From positions 1-38,718 of the forward strand of contig DAOUBA010000197.1 in assembly GCA_034432855.1 (NCBI GenBank): a stretch of DNA of 38,718 nucleotides, written 5' to 3'. Made by a program: the position numbers and the translations under genes. Shown here piece by piece: positions 8,328 to 15,061 of this stretch (its first letter is position 1; each line of letters begins with the position of its first letter). This stretch comes from DAOUBA01 sp034432855 (GTDB taxonomy: Bacteria; Chloroflexota; Anaerolineae; B4-G1). The notes under the pieces were generated by a model. The model was not told the DNA's origin, did no database searches, and was given only the letters and a program-made list of their open reading frames with translations.

Positions 8328-8550
8328 GGATGGTTCATAATTGGTTGACGCTTTGCACCTTGCCGCGCCCGACGATAAATCGTCGGGCTAACAGCCGAAG
8401 GGCAGTGAACCGCCCTTATAGCCTGCTTTAGCGGGCTTGAGCCTTCTGAGCCTGGCGATAAATCGCCAGGTGGCAGCCGCAAACACGGGCAGCCGATTTT
8501 TCAAGACAGCCCGAAGTGTAAACCAATTTTGGCTCGAAAATGAACCATCC
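8328..8550. mobile_element. MITE-like palindromic intergenic element
   Basis: A 223-base non-coding block bounded by inverted repeats. The left end (8328-8346) reads GGATGGTTCAT then AATTGGTT. The right end has AACCAATT (8521-8528) and ATGAACCATCC (8540-8550), the same two blocks inverted, with 11 extra bases between them. Inside are four hairpins: 8367-8388 (10-bp stem, AA loop), 8398-8417, 8421-8436 and 8451-8470 (9-bp stem, AA loop). The first and last share the loop context GAT-AA-ATC but have different, still fully paired stems. No transposase is present, so it would be a non-autonomous or REP-like unit. The 64 bases to the next stop codon show nothing. Confidence 0.55.
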
Positions 8551-8614
8551 TGAACGTCCTCCACACAACTCGCGTCGCTCCTCAAAAGCGGTCCCGCTAC
8601 AGAATGCCTCGTCC

Positions 8615-9037
8615 CTACCCGGCACCATCCTCCCAGCCGGGGATCTCTAGCCGCACCACGTCGCCGTGCACATTCACGACGGCGCGGAACTTGGCCATCC
8701 ACAGTGCGGTGCGGAACTCGTCCACATCCACGGCGCCCGGTTCCAGGATACGGTCAATGTTGTCAATTGCCTGTTCGACAGCGGCCCGCGCGAACAGGCC
8801 CTCTTCGCCCATCATCTGGATCACCCCCTCGACGATGGCGTCGCGCATGGGCGCGAGCATGTCACGCAGTCGCGCCACGATCTGGCGATCCACGTGCTCA
8901 GCCTCGACGTGGCGCAAAAAGTCACCGTCGGGGATCGCATAGTGCGGCACCCCGCCAATGGACACCTCCTTGGTGGGTTGGCTTTCTTCGTTGAAGACCA
9001 GGTCAGCGAATAACGCACGGGTAGGATTCTGGATCAT
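8615..9037 (-). CDS. Conserved-looking protein of unknown function
   Basis: A 140-residue, acidic, mostly helical soluble protein with no signal peptide or membrane segment. I do not recognise the family. Its start overlaps the stop of the methyltransferase gene by four bases (ATGA), so translation is probably coupled and it is the last gene of a three-gene operon. Composition and codon use match the neighbours, and a central helical stretch (RQIVARLRDMLAPMRDAIVE) supports a real protein. Close linkage to the methyltransferase suggests a partner or related role, but this is only context. Confidence 0.75.
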   Translation of the reverse strand: MIQNPTRALFADLVFNEESQPTKEVSIGGVPHYAIPDGDFLRHVEAEHVDRQIVARLRDMLAPMRDAIVEGVIQMMGEEGLFARAAVEQAIDNIDRILEPGAVDVDEFRTALWMAKFRAVVNVHGDVVRLEIPGWEDGAG

Positions 9038-9951
9038 CCTACACTTCCTTCAACCGGCGCTTTGAAATCATACACCCCCGCGCGCACGGCGAAGCGTGCA
9101 CCACAGGCGACACATGATAGCGCCTCTCCCAGGTCGGCCAACTCGGTCGAGCCGCAGGCAGTGCAGCGGAAGAAGGCCCCCTCCGGCGCGGGCGCCTTGT
9201 CCGCGCCAGCCTCGGAGCACACAAAGACACTCGGCGAGAGTTGTACCAGCCCTCCCGTCGGCTGCAACAGCCGGTCTAGCGCCACGAGCAAACCCGTGGG
9301 CAGCGCACGCTTGAGGAGCCCCAGCCGGAAGTGCGATACCGTGCGCTGTCGCTGCACCCGCAACCCCGCCTCGGCCAACCGCTGACGTATCCAGACCGGA
9401 TGGAAATTCAAGTTCAGTTCGGCGAACTCGACCGGCTCGCGGTTGAAAGGAGACCACTCTTGCCGCCGCGCCAGGTAGCGCAGGATCGCTTTCAGGTTGC
9501 GCTTGTTGGCGAATTCGAGCACAAATGTCCCACCGGGCGCCAGAATTTGCTCGATCCCGCGCAGCACTGCCGGCGCGTCGGCGGCGTGGTGCAACACGCG
9601 CACCATCGTCACTGTGTCGAACAGCCCCGGCGCGAAGGGCATGTCGTAAAAGTCTCCTGCCACGTAGACGTAGCGCGGCCTGCCGCCGGGGCCACATTCG
9701 TCCCACAATTCGCGGGCCTGCTGCAACTGCGAGTGGGCGTAATCGAAGAATACCACCTCCTCATATCCAGCGTACAGCGGCGCCAGCCGTCCATAACCCG
9801 CGCCGATCTCAACCAGACGGCGGCCTGAGGGCGGCAGCAGGTGGCGCAGCGCGATACGCTCGACCCTGTCTTCGTACTCGCGCCCCTGTCCCCAGAACTC
9901 GCTGCAGTAGGCGGAACCTTCATAGTTGCAGATGGGCCTTGACTCGGACAT
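9034..9951 (-). CDS. Class I SAM methyltransferase with C-terminal Trm112-like zinc ribbon
   Basis: A protein of 305 residues. SAM-binding motif I is LVEIGAGYGRLAP, with an acidic residue at the end of beta-2 (VVFFDYAHS) and motif-IV-like GDFYDMPF and RVLHHA. The last 40 residues hold two Cys pairs (CTAC and CVAC) in a layout like the Trm112 zinc ribbon, ending GVYDF. It should methylate a small molecule or macromolecule; the substrate is unknown. The ATG at 9951 is preferred because GGAG lies upstream; an alternative ATG at 9969 would add six residues. It sits between the hexad-repeat membrane protein (34 bases upstream) and the unknown 140-residue protein, which overlaps its stop. Confidence 0.85.
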   Translation of the reverse strand: MSESRPICNYEGSAYCSEFWGQGREYEDRVERIALRHLLPPSGRRLVEIGAGYGRLAPLYAGYEEVVFFDYAHSQLQQARELWDECGPGGRPRYVYVAGDFYDMPFAPGLFDTVTMVRVLHHAADAPAVLRGIEQILAPGGTFVLEFANKRNLKAILRYLARRQEWSPFNREPVEFAELNLNFHPVWIRQRLAEAGLRVQRQRTVSHFRLGLLKRALPTGLLVALDRLLQPTGGLVQLSPSVFVCSEAGADKAPAPEGAFFRCTACGSTELADLGEALSCVACGARFAVRAGVYDFKAPVEGSVG

Positions 9952-9985
9952 CACCCAATTTGGCTCCATCCGGCCACCGGTCCAA

Positions 9986-10552
9986 CTATGGCCTCAACGG
10001 GCGAAAGACAGCGCGCAGTCGCTCGACTGCCGGATCCAGACCCGCTTCACCCAACCGGATGCTCACTGGCACGTCCATCTGAATAGGCACGTTCTGGTCA
10101 ACCGGAACGAGCATCTGCACGGGGATGGTGGCCTGGACCGGTACAACCATACTCAGGTGGATGGGGAGTTGCGTGCCGGCCGGCAAGGAGAGATTTACAG
10201 TCCCGTTGATCGAGCCCCCGCCGCCGGGCAGATTGAACGTGGCAGGAAGGACCAGGGGCACGGGTGCGGTCAATACAACGACGGTGTCCTGCTCGATGGA
10301 TAGTGGGAAATCAATCGGGAGTGGCTGATCGAGCGGCAGGTCGAAGCGGATGGCAGCGGGCTGGTCTATGCGAATCGTGGTATTAATCGTGGAATCGCCC
10401 AACCCGACGAAGGCGGCATCCAGATTATCCAGCATCTTCAGGGCTGGCACGCTGAATATGAGCAGGGCAGCAACCATCACGAAATTGACGACGAAGGAGA
10501 AAACGATAGCGATATCCTTGAACCCTTTCCAGAAGCGTTTTAGTCGTTCCAT
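9986..10552 (-). CDS. Single-pass membrane protein with proline hexad repeats
   Basis: A protein of 188 residues. A basic N-terminus (MERLKRFWKGFKD) precedes one transmembrane helix at about residues 13-37, so the rest is predicted outside the membrane. The outer part is rich in beta-forming residues. Near residues 135-165 it shows a 6-residue period of the type Pro-Val/Ile-Gln/Asp-x-x-Val/Ile (PVQATI, PVQMLV, PVDQNV, PIQMDV). GGAGG lies nine bases before the ATG. It is the first gene of the operon with the methyltransferase. No known family is recognised; a membrane-anchored rod or scaffold is a guess from the repeat pattern. Confidence 0.8.
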   Translation of the reverse strand: MERLKRFWKGFKDIAIVFSFVVNFVMVAALLIFSVPALKMLDNLDAAFVGLGDSTINTTIRIDQPAAIRFDLPLDQPLPIDFPLSIEQDTVVVLTAPVPLVLPATFNLPGGGGSINGTVNLSLPAGTQLPIHLSMVVPVQATIPVQMLVPVDQNVPIQMDVPVSIRLGEAGLDPAVERLRAVFRPLRP

Positions 10553-10648
10553 GGCCGGCCTCCTTACAGTGATGATTTGATAATGTAACCGTTCAGGTCA
10601 TTGTTCAGCCCGATTGAAATCGCCCGCTTTGAACGCTACGCGCCGATT

Positions 10649-10670
10649 GGGGCGATTGCCGGATCGCCCC
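10649..10670. repeat. Palindromic hairpin in the intergenic region after the Nramp-like gene
   Basis: Perfect 8-bp stem GGGGCGAT/ATCGCCCC with a 6-base loop, in the 231 bases between 10552 and 10784. There is no T-tract on either side, so it looks more like a REP-type palindrome than a terminator. The rest of the interval holds no gene. Confidence 0.5.
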
Positions 10671-10783
10671 TGCGCCGACACCACCTCATAGAGCCGGCGG
10701 CGGACAGGTCGGCAAAGCCGAGCACTTGCCGCAGGCCCAAAAGGGCACGGGCAAGGCTCGCCTCGCCCCTAAGCCAAACCGTC

Positions 10784-12031
10784 CTACGAGAGCAAGGGGG
10801 ATACAAACAGCCATGCCGTCGCCAGAATGATCAGTCCTGTCAGGACCCAGGCCAGCACGTTCTGCCAGGGGGGATTCGTCCAGCGCCCCATGAGCCGCCG
10901 GTCGTTTGCCAGTTTCAGTACCAGGATCAACAGCACCGGCAGCAGGATGGCGTTCACCGATTGCGAGAACCACATCAGCGGGAAGAGGGGGACGCCGGGA
11001 ATCAGCACGATGGCGACGCTGAGCACGATAATACCGACGTAGAGACCGTAGAATGTGCGCGCCACGCGCATGGAGCGATCCAGGCCGCGCTCCCACCCAA
11101 AAGCCTCCGAAACGGCGTAGGCCGTGGCGAGCGGCAGCACCGCCGCCGCCAGCAGCGACGCCGCCAGTAAGCCGACTGCGAACAGTCCTTTGGCCCACAC
11201 GCCGGCCAGCGGTTCCAACGCCATGGCGGCCTGCTCGGCGGTCTCGACGCGGATGCCTACTACAAACAACGTCGCCGCCGTGCAGATCACGATAAAACCG
11301 GAGACGATGTTGCCCCACGCCGACCCCACGACGACGTCCAGGCGGGTGTACCTGTACTCCGCCATGGGCACGCCCTTATCGGCCACGGAGGCTTGCATGT
11401 AGACGATGCCCCAGGGGGTAATCGTCGTCCCCACGACGGCCAGCAACGTGAGCAGGTACTCGGTGCCTCCCTGGAAAGAGGGGGTGAGCGCCTGGCGCAG
11501 CACTTCGCCCCAGTCCGGCTCCTCGATAAAGGCCGCGAGGATGTAACTCAGCGCCGCCAGGCTCAAGGCCAAAAGGACTTTTTCGACGTGTCGGTACGCC
11601 CCGCGGATCACCAGAAAGCCGACCAGGACGGCGGCGATGGGTACGGCAATGTAGCGCGAAAGCCCAAATAACTCGGCGCCGGCCGCTACGCCGGCAAATT
11701 CGCCCACCGTCGTCCCGAAATTGGCGATCAGCAGACAGACCATCGCAAACGTCGTGACACGGACGCCGAACTGCTCGCGGATCAGATCCGCCGTCCCCTG
11801 GCCGGTCACGGCCCCCATCCGGCCCGCCATCTCCATCACGATGATCTCTCCCAACGTAACGGCCAGGATGACCCAGAGGAAGCGGTAGCCGTAGGTAGAG
11901 CCGGCCATCGAATAGGTCGCAATTCCGGGAGCATCGTTGTCGGCGCTGGCGGTGATCAGCCCTGGCCCCAAAACGGCCATCAGCACCGCCAGTCGCACCC
12001 ATAGGGGCTTGAGCCGTTGCCGCAACGCCAT
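10784..12031 (-). CDS. Nramp-family (SLC11-like) divalent metal transporter, atypical metal site
   Basis: A 415-residue multi-pass membrane protein with about eleven hydrophobic helices. The first helix (GPGLITASADNDAPGIATYS) aligns with the Nramp DPGN helix: the metal-binding Asp is kept, but the Asn position is Gly. In the sixth helix the canonical MPH motif is replaced by TPW (VGTTITPWGIVYMQ), so the soft-metal Met ligand is absent. Loss of that Met suggests specificity for a harder ion such as Mg2+ rather than Mn2+ or Fe2+, but this is inference. It starts 8 bases after the stop of a soluble MgtE_N/CBS protein, which strengthens the Mg2+ idea. Coupling is presumably to protons. Confidence 0.88.
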   Translation of the reverse strand: MALRQRLKPLWVRLAVLMAVLGPGLITASADNDAPGIATYSMAGSTYGYRFLWVILAVTLGEIIVMEMAGRMGAVTGQGTADLIREQFGVRVTTFAMVCLLIANFGTTVGEFAGVAAGAELFGLSRYIAVPIAAVLVGFLVIRGAYRHVEKVLLALSLAALSYILAAFIEEPDWGEVLRQALTPSFQGGTEYLLTLLAVVGTTITPWGIVYMQASVADKGVPMAEYRYTRLDVVVGSAWGNIVSGFIVICTAATLFVVGIRVETAEQAAMALEPLAGVWAKGLFAVGLLAASLLAAAVLPLATAYAVSEAFGWERGLDRSMRVARTFYGLYVGIIVLSVAIVLIPGVPLFPLMWFSQSVNAILLPVLLILVLKLANDRRLMGRWTNPPWQNVLAWVLTGLIILATAWLFVSPLLS

Positions 12032-12039
12032 TGTTCACC

Positions 12040-13287
12040 TCAACGATACATACGGGGCAGCCGCTTCTTCCAGGCAGTGGGGATGATCTTGTCGAGCGCA
12101 TCGTCGGCAGTGACGATGCCGTGGAGGCGCCCTTCGTCATCCACGACTGGCACCGCCAGGATGTTGTACTTGGCGACGACCTGCGCCACCTCGTCCTGGC
12201 TGGCGCGCAGGTTGACCTTGTGGACGCGACGATGCATGAATTCGGTCACGGGAGTCTCTGGCCGGGCCAACACCAGGTCGCTCAGCGAGAACACGCCGAT
12301 CAAACGCCCTGCGTCGTCGGTCACGTAGACGTAAAAGATCGTCTCGGCCTCCTGGGCCGTCTGCCGTAGGGCGGCGATGGCCTGCTCGGCGGTGAGATGG
12401 GGGCGGACGGCGACGAACTCGGTGGTCATCAACCCGCCTGCCGTATCCACCGGGTAGGCGAGCAGTTTGCGTACATCTCTGGCCTCCTCGGCCTCCATCA
12501 GTTTGAGGAGTTCCTGGCTGCGCTCTTGGGGCAGTTCGGCCAGGAGGTCTGCTGCCTCGTCCGGCGCCATCTCCTCCAGCACGTCGGCCACCCGCTCGTC
12601 GGGCATCGTCTCGATCAGGCTGGCCTGGAACTCGGGCTCGACCTCCTCCAGCGTGTCGGCCACGGTCTGCACGTCGAGCGTCTCCAGCAGGCGGCTGCTC
12701 TCGACGCGGCTGAGATCGCTGATGATCTCGGCCAGATCCGCGGGGTGCAACTCGCTGATCTTGTCGCCCGGCACCCGCAAGCGCATCGGCTGGTCGCCGG
12801 GCAAGAGTTCGACGGCGTCCCACGAGACGATGTTGGACGGCAGGCGATGGCCGAACACCTTTTGCGCCAACCGCGCCAGGCCGAGCCTCCGCAGCAGTCC
12901 CATCCCGCCGATGTCCACGTTGGCGACGTAGAAGCGGCCGTTGACGCGCGCCAGTTCCAGATCGTTGACGCGCACCACGCGCACACCGTCGGTGTCAATG
13001 ATCTGCTTGTCGAGCACATCCCGCGCCAGGTACAGGTCGTGCTCGCCCGGTTCGTACGGGGCGATGTTCTGGATGGGACGCGTGAGCGGGATGGCCGGGG
13101 CGACGAGCACGGCCACGTCGGCGAAGGGGATCAGCAGCTCGCCGTCCTTCCGCTTCACCTGCAAGGCGACGATCTGGGGATGGGGCATCTCGCAACGGAC
13201 GCAGGCGATCAAATCCTGCAATTGACCGACGCGCTCGCCGTTGATGTCTGTCACAGGTCTTCCTAGCAGGTCGCTGACGTAAGGCAT
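12040..13287 (-). CDS. Soluble PRC-barrel / MgtE N-domain / CBS-pair protein
   Basis: A 415-residue cytosolic protein. Two PRC-barrel-like segments (about residues 1-75 and 80-165) are followed by an MgtE intracellular N domain (about 175-275, with the acidic pattern PDERVADVLEEMAPDEAADL). The hallmark junction YPVDTAGGLMTTEFVAV leads to two CBS domains (about 285-400). In MgtE channels this cytosolic part senses Mg2+ and gates the pore; here the membrane domain is missing altogether. Similar stand-alone proteins are known in other phyla (for example mycobacteria). The Nramp-like gene starts 8 bases downstream, so it is probably the regulatory subunit of that transporter. GGAGG precedes the ATG at 13287. 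Confidence 0.9.
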   Translation of the reverse strand: MPYVSDLLGRPVTDINGERVGQLQDLIACVRCEMPHPQIVALQVKRKDGELLIPFADVAVLVAPAIPLTRPIQNIAPYEPGEHDLYLARDVLDKQIIDTDGVRVVRVNDLELARVNGRFYVANVDIGGMGLLRRLGLARLAQKVFGHRLPSNIVSWDAVELLPGDQPMRLRVPGDKISELHPADLAEIISDLSRVESSRLLETLDVQTVADTLEEVEPEFQASLIETMPDERVADVLEEMAPDEAADLLAELPQERSQELLKLMEAEEARDVRKLLAYPVDTAGGLMTTEFVAVRPHLTAEQAIAALRQTAQEAETIFYVYVTDDAGRLIGVFSLSDLVLARPETPVTEFMHRRVHKVNLRASQDEVAQVVAKYNILAVPVVDDEGRLHGIVTADDALDKIIPTAWKKRLPRMYR

Positions 13288-13308
13288 CGCTCACCTCCTG
13301 GCACACAA

Positions 13309-13332
13309 ACGGCCCGGGGAAACGCGGGCCGT
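13309..13332 (-). promoter_or_regulatory. Leader hairpin just upstream of the MgtE_N/CBS gene
   Basis: Perfect 8-bp stem ACGGCCCG/CGGGCCGT (8-base loop) in the roughly 70-base leader, followed on the minus strand by TTTG and then GGAGG. It could be an attenuator, a Mg2+-responsive leader, or simply an mRNA-stabilising hairpin. Confidence 0.45.
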
Positions 13333-13362
13333 CGGATTTTCGGATGTCTCGGTCCTGCGTGC

Positions 13363-13391
13363 ATCATAACACTATTCGGGGGACATGTCAA
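13363..13391 (-). promoter_or_regulatory. Strong promoter of the MgtE_N/CBS - Nramp operon
   Basis: Minus-strand TTGACA (13386-13391), 17-base spacer, TATGAT (13363-13368). Its -35 box lies 12 bases from the -35 box of the divergent promoter. Confidence 0.75.
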
Positions 13392-13395
13392 ACTA

Positions 13396-13476
13396 TCAAG
13401 CGCTTGACAGGCCACGATCATTGGTGTATACTACATACGTAGTTAGGATACCAACGTCTCAGGCAGGATACTAACG
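13396..13476. promoter_or_regulatory. Candidate operators around the TrmB-type regulator promoter
   Basis: Three elements cluster here. A perfect 12-bp palindrome TCAAGCGCTTGA (13396-13407) overlaps the rightward -35 box. An inverted repeat ACTAC-N4-GTAGT (13430-13443) overlaps the -10 box and start point. Two direct copies of AGGATACYAACG (13445-13456 and 13465-13476) are spaced 20 bases apart, about two helical turns. Autoregulation by the TrmB-type protein is likely, but which site it binds is unknown. Confidence 0.5.
13404..13432 (+). promoter_or_regulatory. Strong promoter of the TrmB-type regulator gene
   Basis: TTGACA (13404-13409), 17-base spacer, TATACT (13427-13432). The start is near 13439, giving a leader of about 80 bases. 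Confidence 0.75.
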
Positions 13477-13517
13477 CCTATCGCCGGCCAATGGCCCGAT
13501 GCCCCGGGAGGAGGACG

Positions 13518-14330
13518 ATGGATGACGCACTGGTAGACCAACTGGTGGAACTGGGTTTCTCCGAGTACGAGGCCAAAGCCTACCTTGCCCTGCTCACCGA
13601 GAGCCCGGTCACGGGGTACCAACTGTCCAAGATTTCCGGCGTACCTCGCTCGATGATCTATGAGGTGCTGGGGAAACTCGTGGCGCGCGGCGCGGCGATG
13701 ACGCTACGCAAGGAAGGGGGTATTCAGTACGCGCCGGTGCCGGCAGACGAGTTCCTGGACACGCTGCACCGCGAGCACGAGGAGCGTGTGGATTCACTCA
13801 AGCGTGCTCTGACTCACCTAGATTCGTCGCCCAATCTGGAGTACGTCTGGAACATCGAGGGCTATGAAAACATTATGGCCAAGGCGGAAGAGATGATCGG
13901 ACAGGCGCAGAAGATCATCTACCTCTCGTTGATGCCGGAGGTTTTTGCGGAACTCGAACCTGCGCTGCGAGAGGCGCTCGCACGGGGTGTGCGGGTCGTG
14001 GTGTATGCGGTGAACGGCCTCGAGTTGCCCGGCGCGCAGGTGATCGCCAGCCTGCCTTCGGAGGAAGCCGCCAGCCGGGTGGAGAGACTGGGGCTGATCC
14101 TGGTGATTGACGAGCAGGAGGTGCTGATCAGCGAGTGGTTGACCGGCATCCAGGCGCGCGCCTCGTGGACCGGCAACTCGCTCTTCGTCTTCATCGCCGA
14201 GCACCATCTACGCACCGATCCCTACCTGCCGCATATTCTCGCTTGTCTGGGTGAACGCGCTGCCGAGATCATCCGCGAGGAGGATCGCGAACTGTTTGCG
14301 CGGGCGATGGAGCGGTGGGTGAGAGAATGA
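13518..14330 (+). CDS. TrmB-family transcriptional regulator
   Basis: A 270-residue DNA-binding regulator. The N-terminal winged helix is typical (LVELGFSEYEAKAYLALL, then TGYQLSKISGVPRSMIYEVL), with a coiled linker at about residues 85-110. The C-terminal part resembles the TrmB effector domain (IEGYENIMAKAEEMIGQAQK, then LREALARGVRVVVYA). Characterised TrmB proteins respond to sugars, but many bacterial relatives have unknown ligands. The ATG at 13518 follows GGGAGGAGG. It leads a long + strand gene run and probably controls itself and the methyltransferase and exporter downstream. Confidence 0.88.
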   Translation: MDDALVDQLVELGFSEYEAKAYLALLTESPVTGYQLSKISGVPRSMIYEVLGKLVARGAAMTLRKEGGIQYAPVPADEFLDTLHREHEERVDSLKRALTHLDSSPNLEYVWNIEGYENIMAKAEEMIGQAQKIIYLSLMPEVFAELEPALREALARGVRVVVYAVNGLELPGAQVIASLPSEEAASRVERLGLILVIDEQEVLISEWLTGIQARASWTGNSLFVFIAEHHLRTDPYLPHILACLGERAAEIIREEDRELFARAMERWVRE

Positions 14331-14339
14331 GGGAAAACT

Positions 14340-14999
14340 ATGTTCAGACTGCTGCTGATTCTGTTGGGTCTCGTCGTCGGCCTGGTGTTCTTCTGGCTGT
14401 TCCCGCTCAAACTGATCGCCCGGCTGGCGCACCGGCTCGGTCATTCGACACCGTGCCCATCATCGTTTGCCTGGTTGGTGAACAACCCGATCCGCCGCCG
14501 TTACATGCGCCTGCTGCTCGACCGGGTGGGTATCCAACCTGGCGAGCGCGTGTTGGAATTGGGGCCTGGGCCGGGGACATTCATCATGGAGGCGGCGCGG
14601 CGCGTCGGGCCAGAAGGGCGGATCATCGCGGTGGACATTCAGTCGGAGATGATTGCCCAGGTGAACAGACGCGTGCGGGAGGCGGGTCTCACGAACGTCG
14701 AGACGCACGTTGCCGGCGCCTACGAATTGCCGTTGGACGACGCGAGCGTGGACCGGGCATTCCTGGTCACAGTGTTGCCCGAGATCCCCAACCAGGCCCG
14801 CGCGTTGGCCGAACTGTACCGCGTGTTGAAGCCGGATGGGGTGCTCTCCATCACCGAGGAGTTTATGGACCCTCACTATCCCTTTCCGTCCGAAACGATC
14901 CGGCGCGTCGAGGCGGCGGGGTTTCGTCTGGAACAGCGCTTCGGCAACTGGTGGGTCTATACGCTGAACTTTCGACGGGTGCAAAAACGTGATGCGTGA
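14340..14999 (+). CDS. Membrane-anchored class I SAM methyltransferase
   Basis: A 219-residue protein. One hydrophobic helix (residues 3-22) anchors it, then motif I reads VLELGPGPGTF, the beta-2 acidic residue is in IIAVDIQ, and post-motifs include ELYRVLKPDGVLSITEE. Members of this methyltransferase_11-like group act on lipids, quinones or other small molecules; the anchor favours a lipid or membrane substrate. It begins 9 bases after the regulator with GAGGGA upstream. Its last codons and TGA stop lie inside a heptad-repeat element, so the C-terminal KRDA is repeat-encoded. Confidence 0.85.
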   Translation: MFRLLLILLGLVVGLVFFWLFPLKLIARLAHRLGHSTPCPSSFAWLVNNPIRRRYMRLLLDRVGIQPGERVLELGPGPGTFIMEAARRVGPEGRIIAVDIQSEMIAQVNRRVREAGLTNVETHVAGAYELPLDDASVDRAFLVTVLPEIPNQARALAELYRVLKPDGVLSITEEFMDPHYPFPSETIRRVEAAGFRLEQRFGNWWVYTLNFRRVQKRDA

Positions 15000-15048
15000 A
15001 ACGTGATGCGTGACTTGCGGCTCACGTATCACGCATCACGTTTTACGC
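14984..15048. repeat. Heptad-repeat element 1, inverted arms
   Basis: The left arm is tandem 7-mers alternating AAACGT(G) and GATGCGT (14984-15013). The right arm is TCACGTA/TCACGCA/TCACGTT units (15022-15048). The 15-base block AAACGTGATGCGTGA (14999-15013) is exactly inverted at 15029-15043. A related element follows the next gene. Confidence 0.8.
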
Positions 15049-15061
15049 TTGGGGGTTGGCT

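Noticed and set aside
7080..8550. Replication origin next to dnaN
   Set aside because: No dnaA, recF or gyrB neighbours and no DnaA-box cluster; the upstream palindromes look like a MITE/REP element.
14984..15048. CRISPR array
   Set aside because: Units are 7 bases with no spacers, and no cas genes are present.
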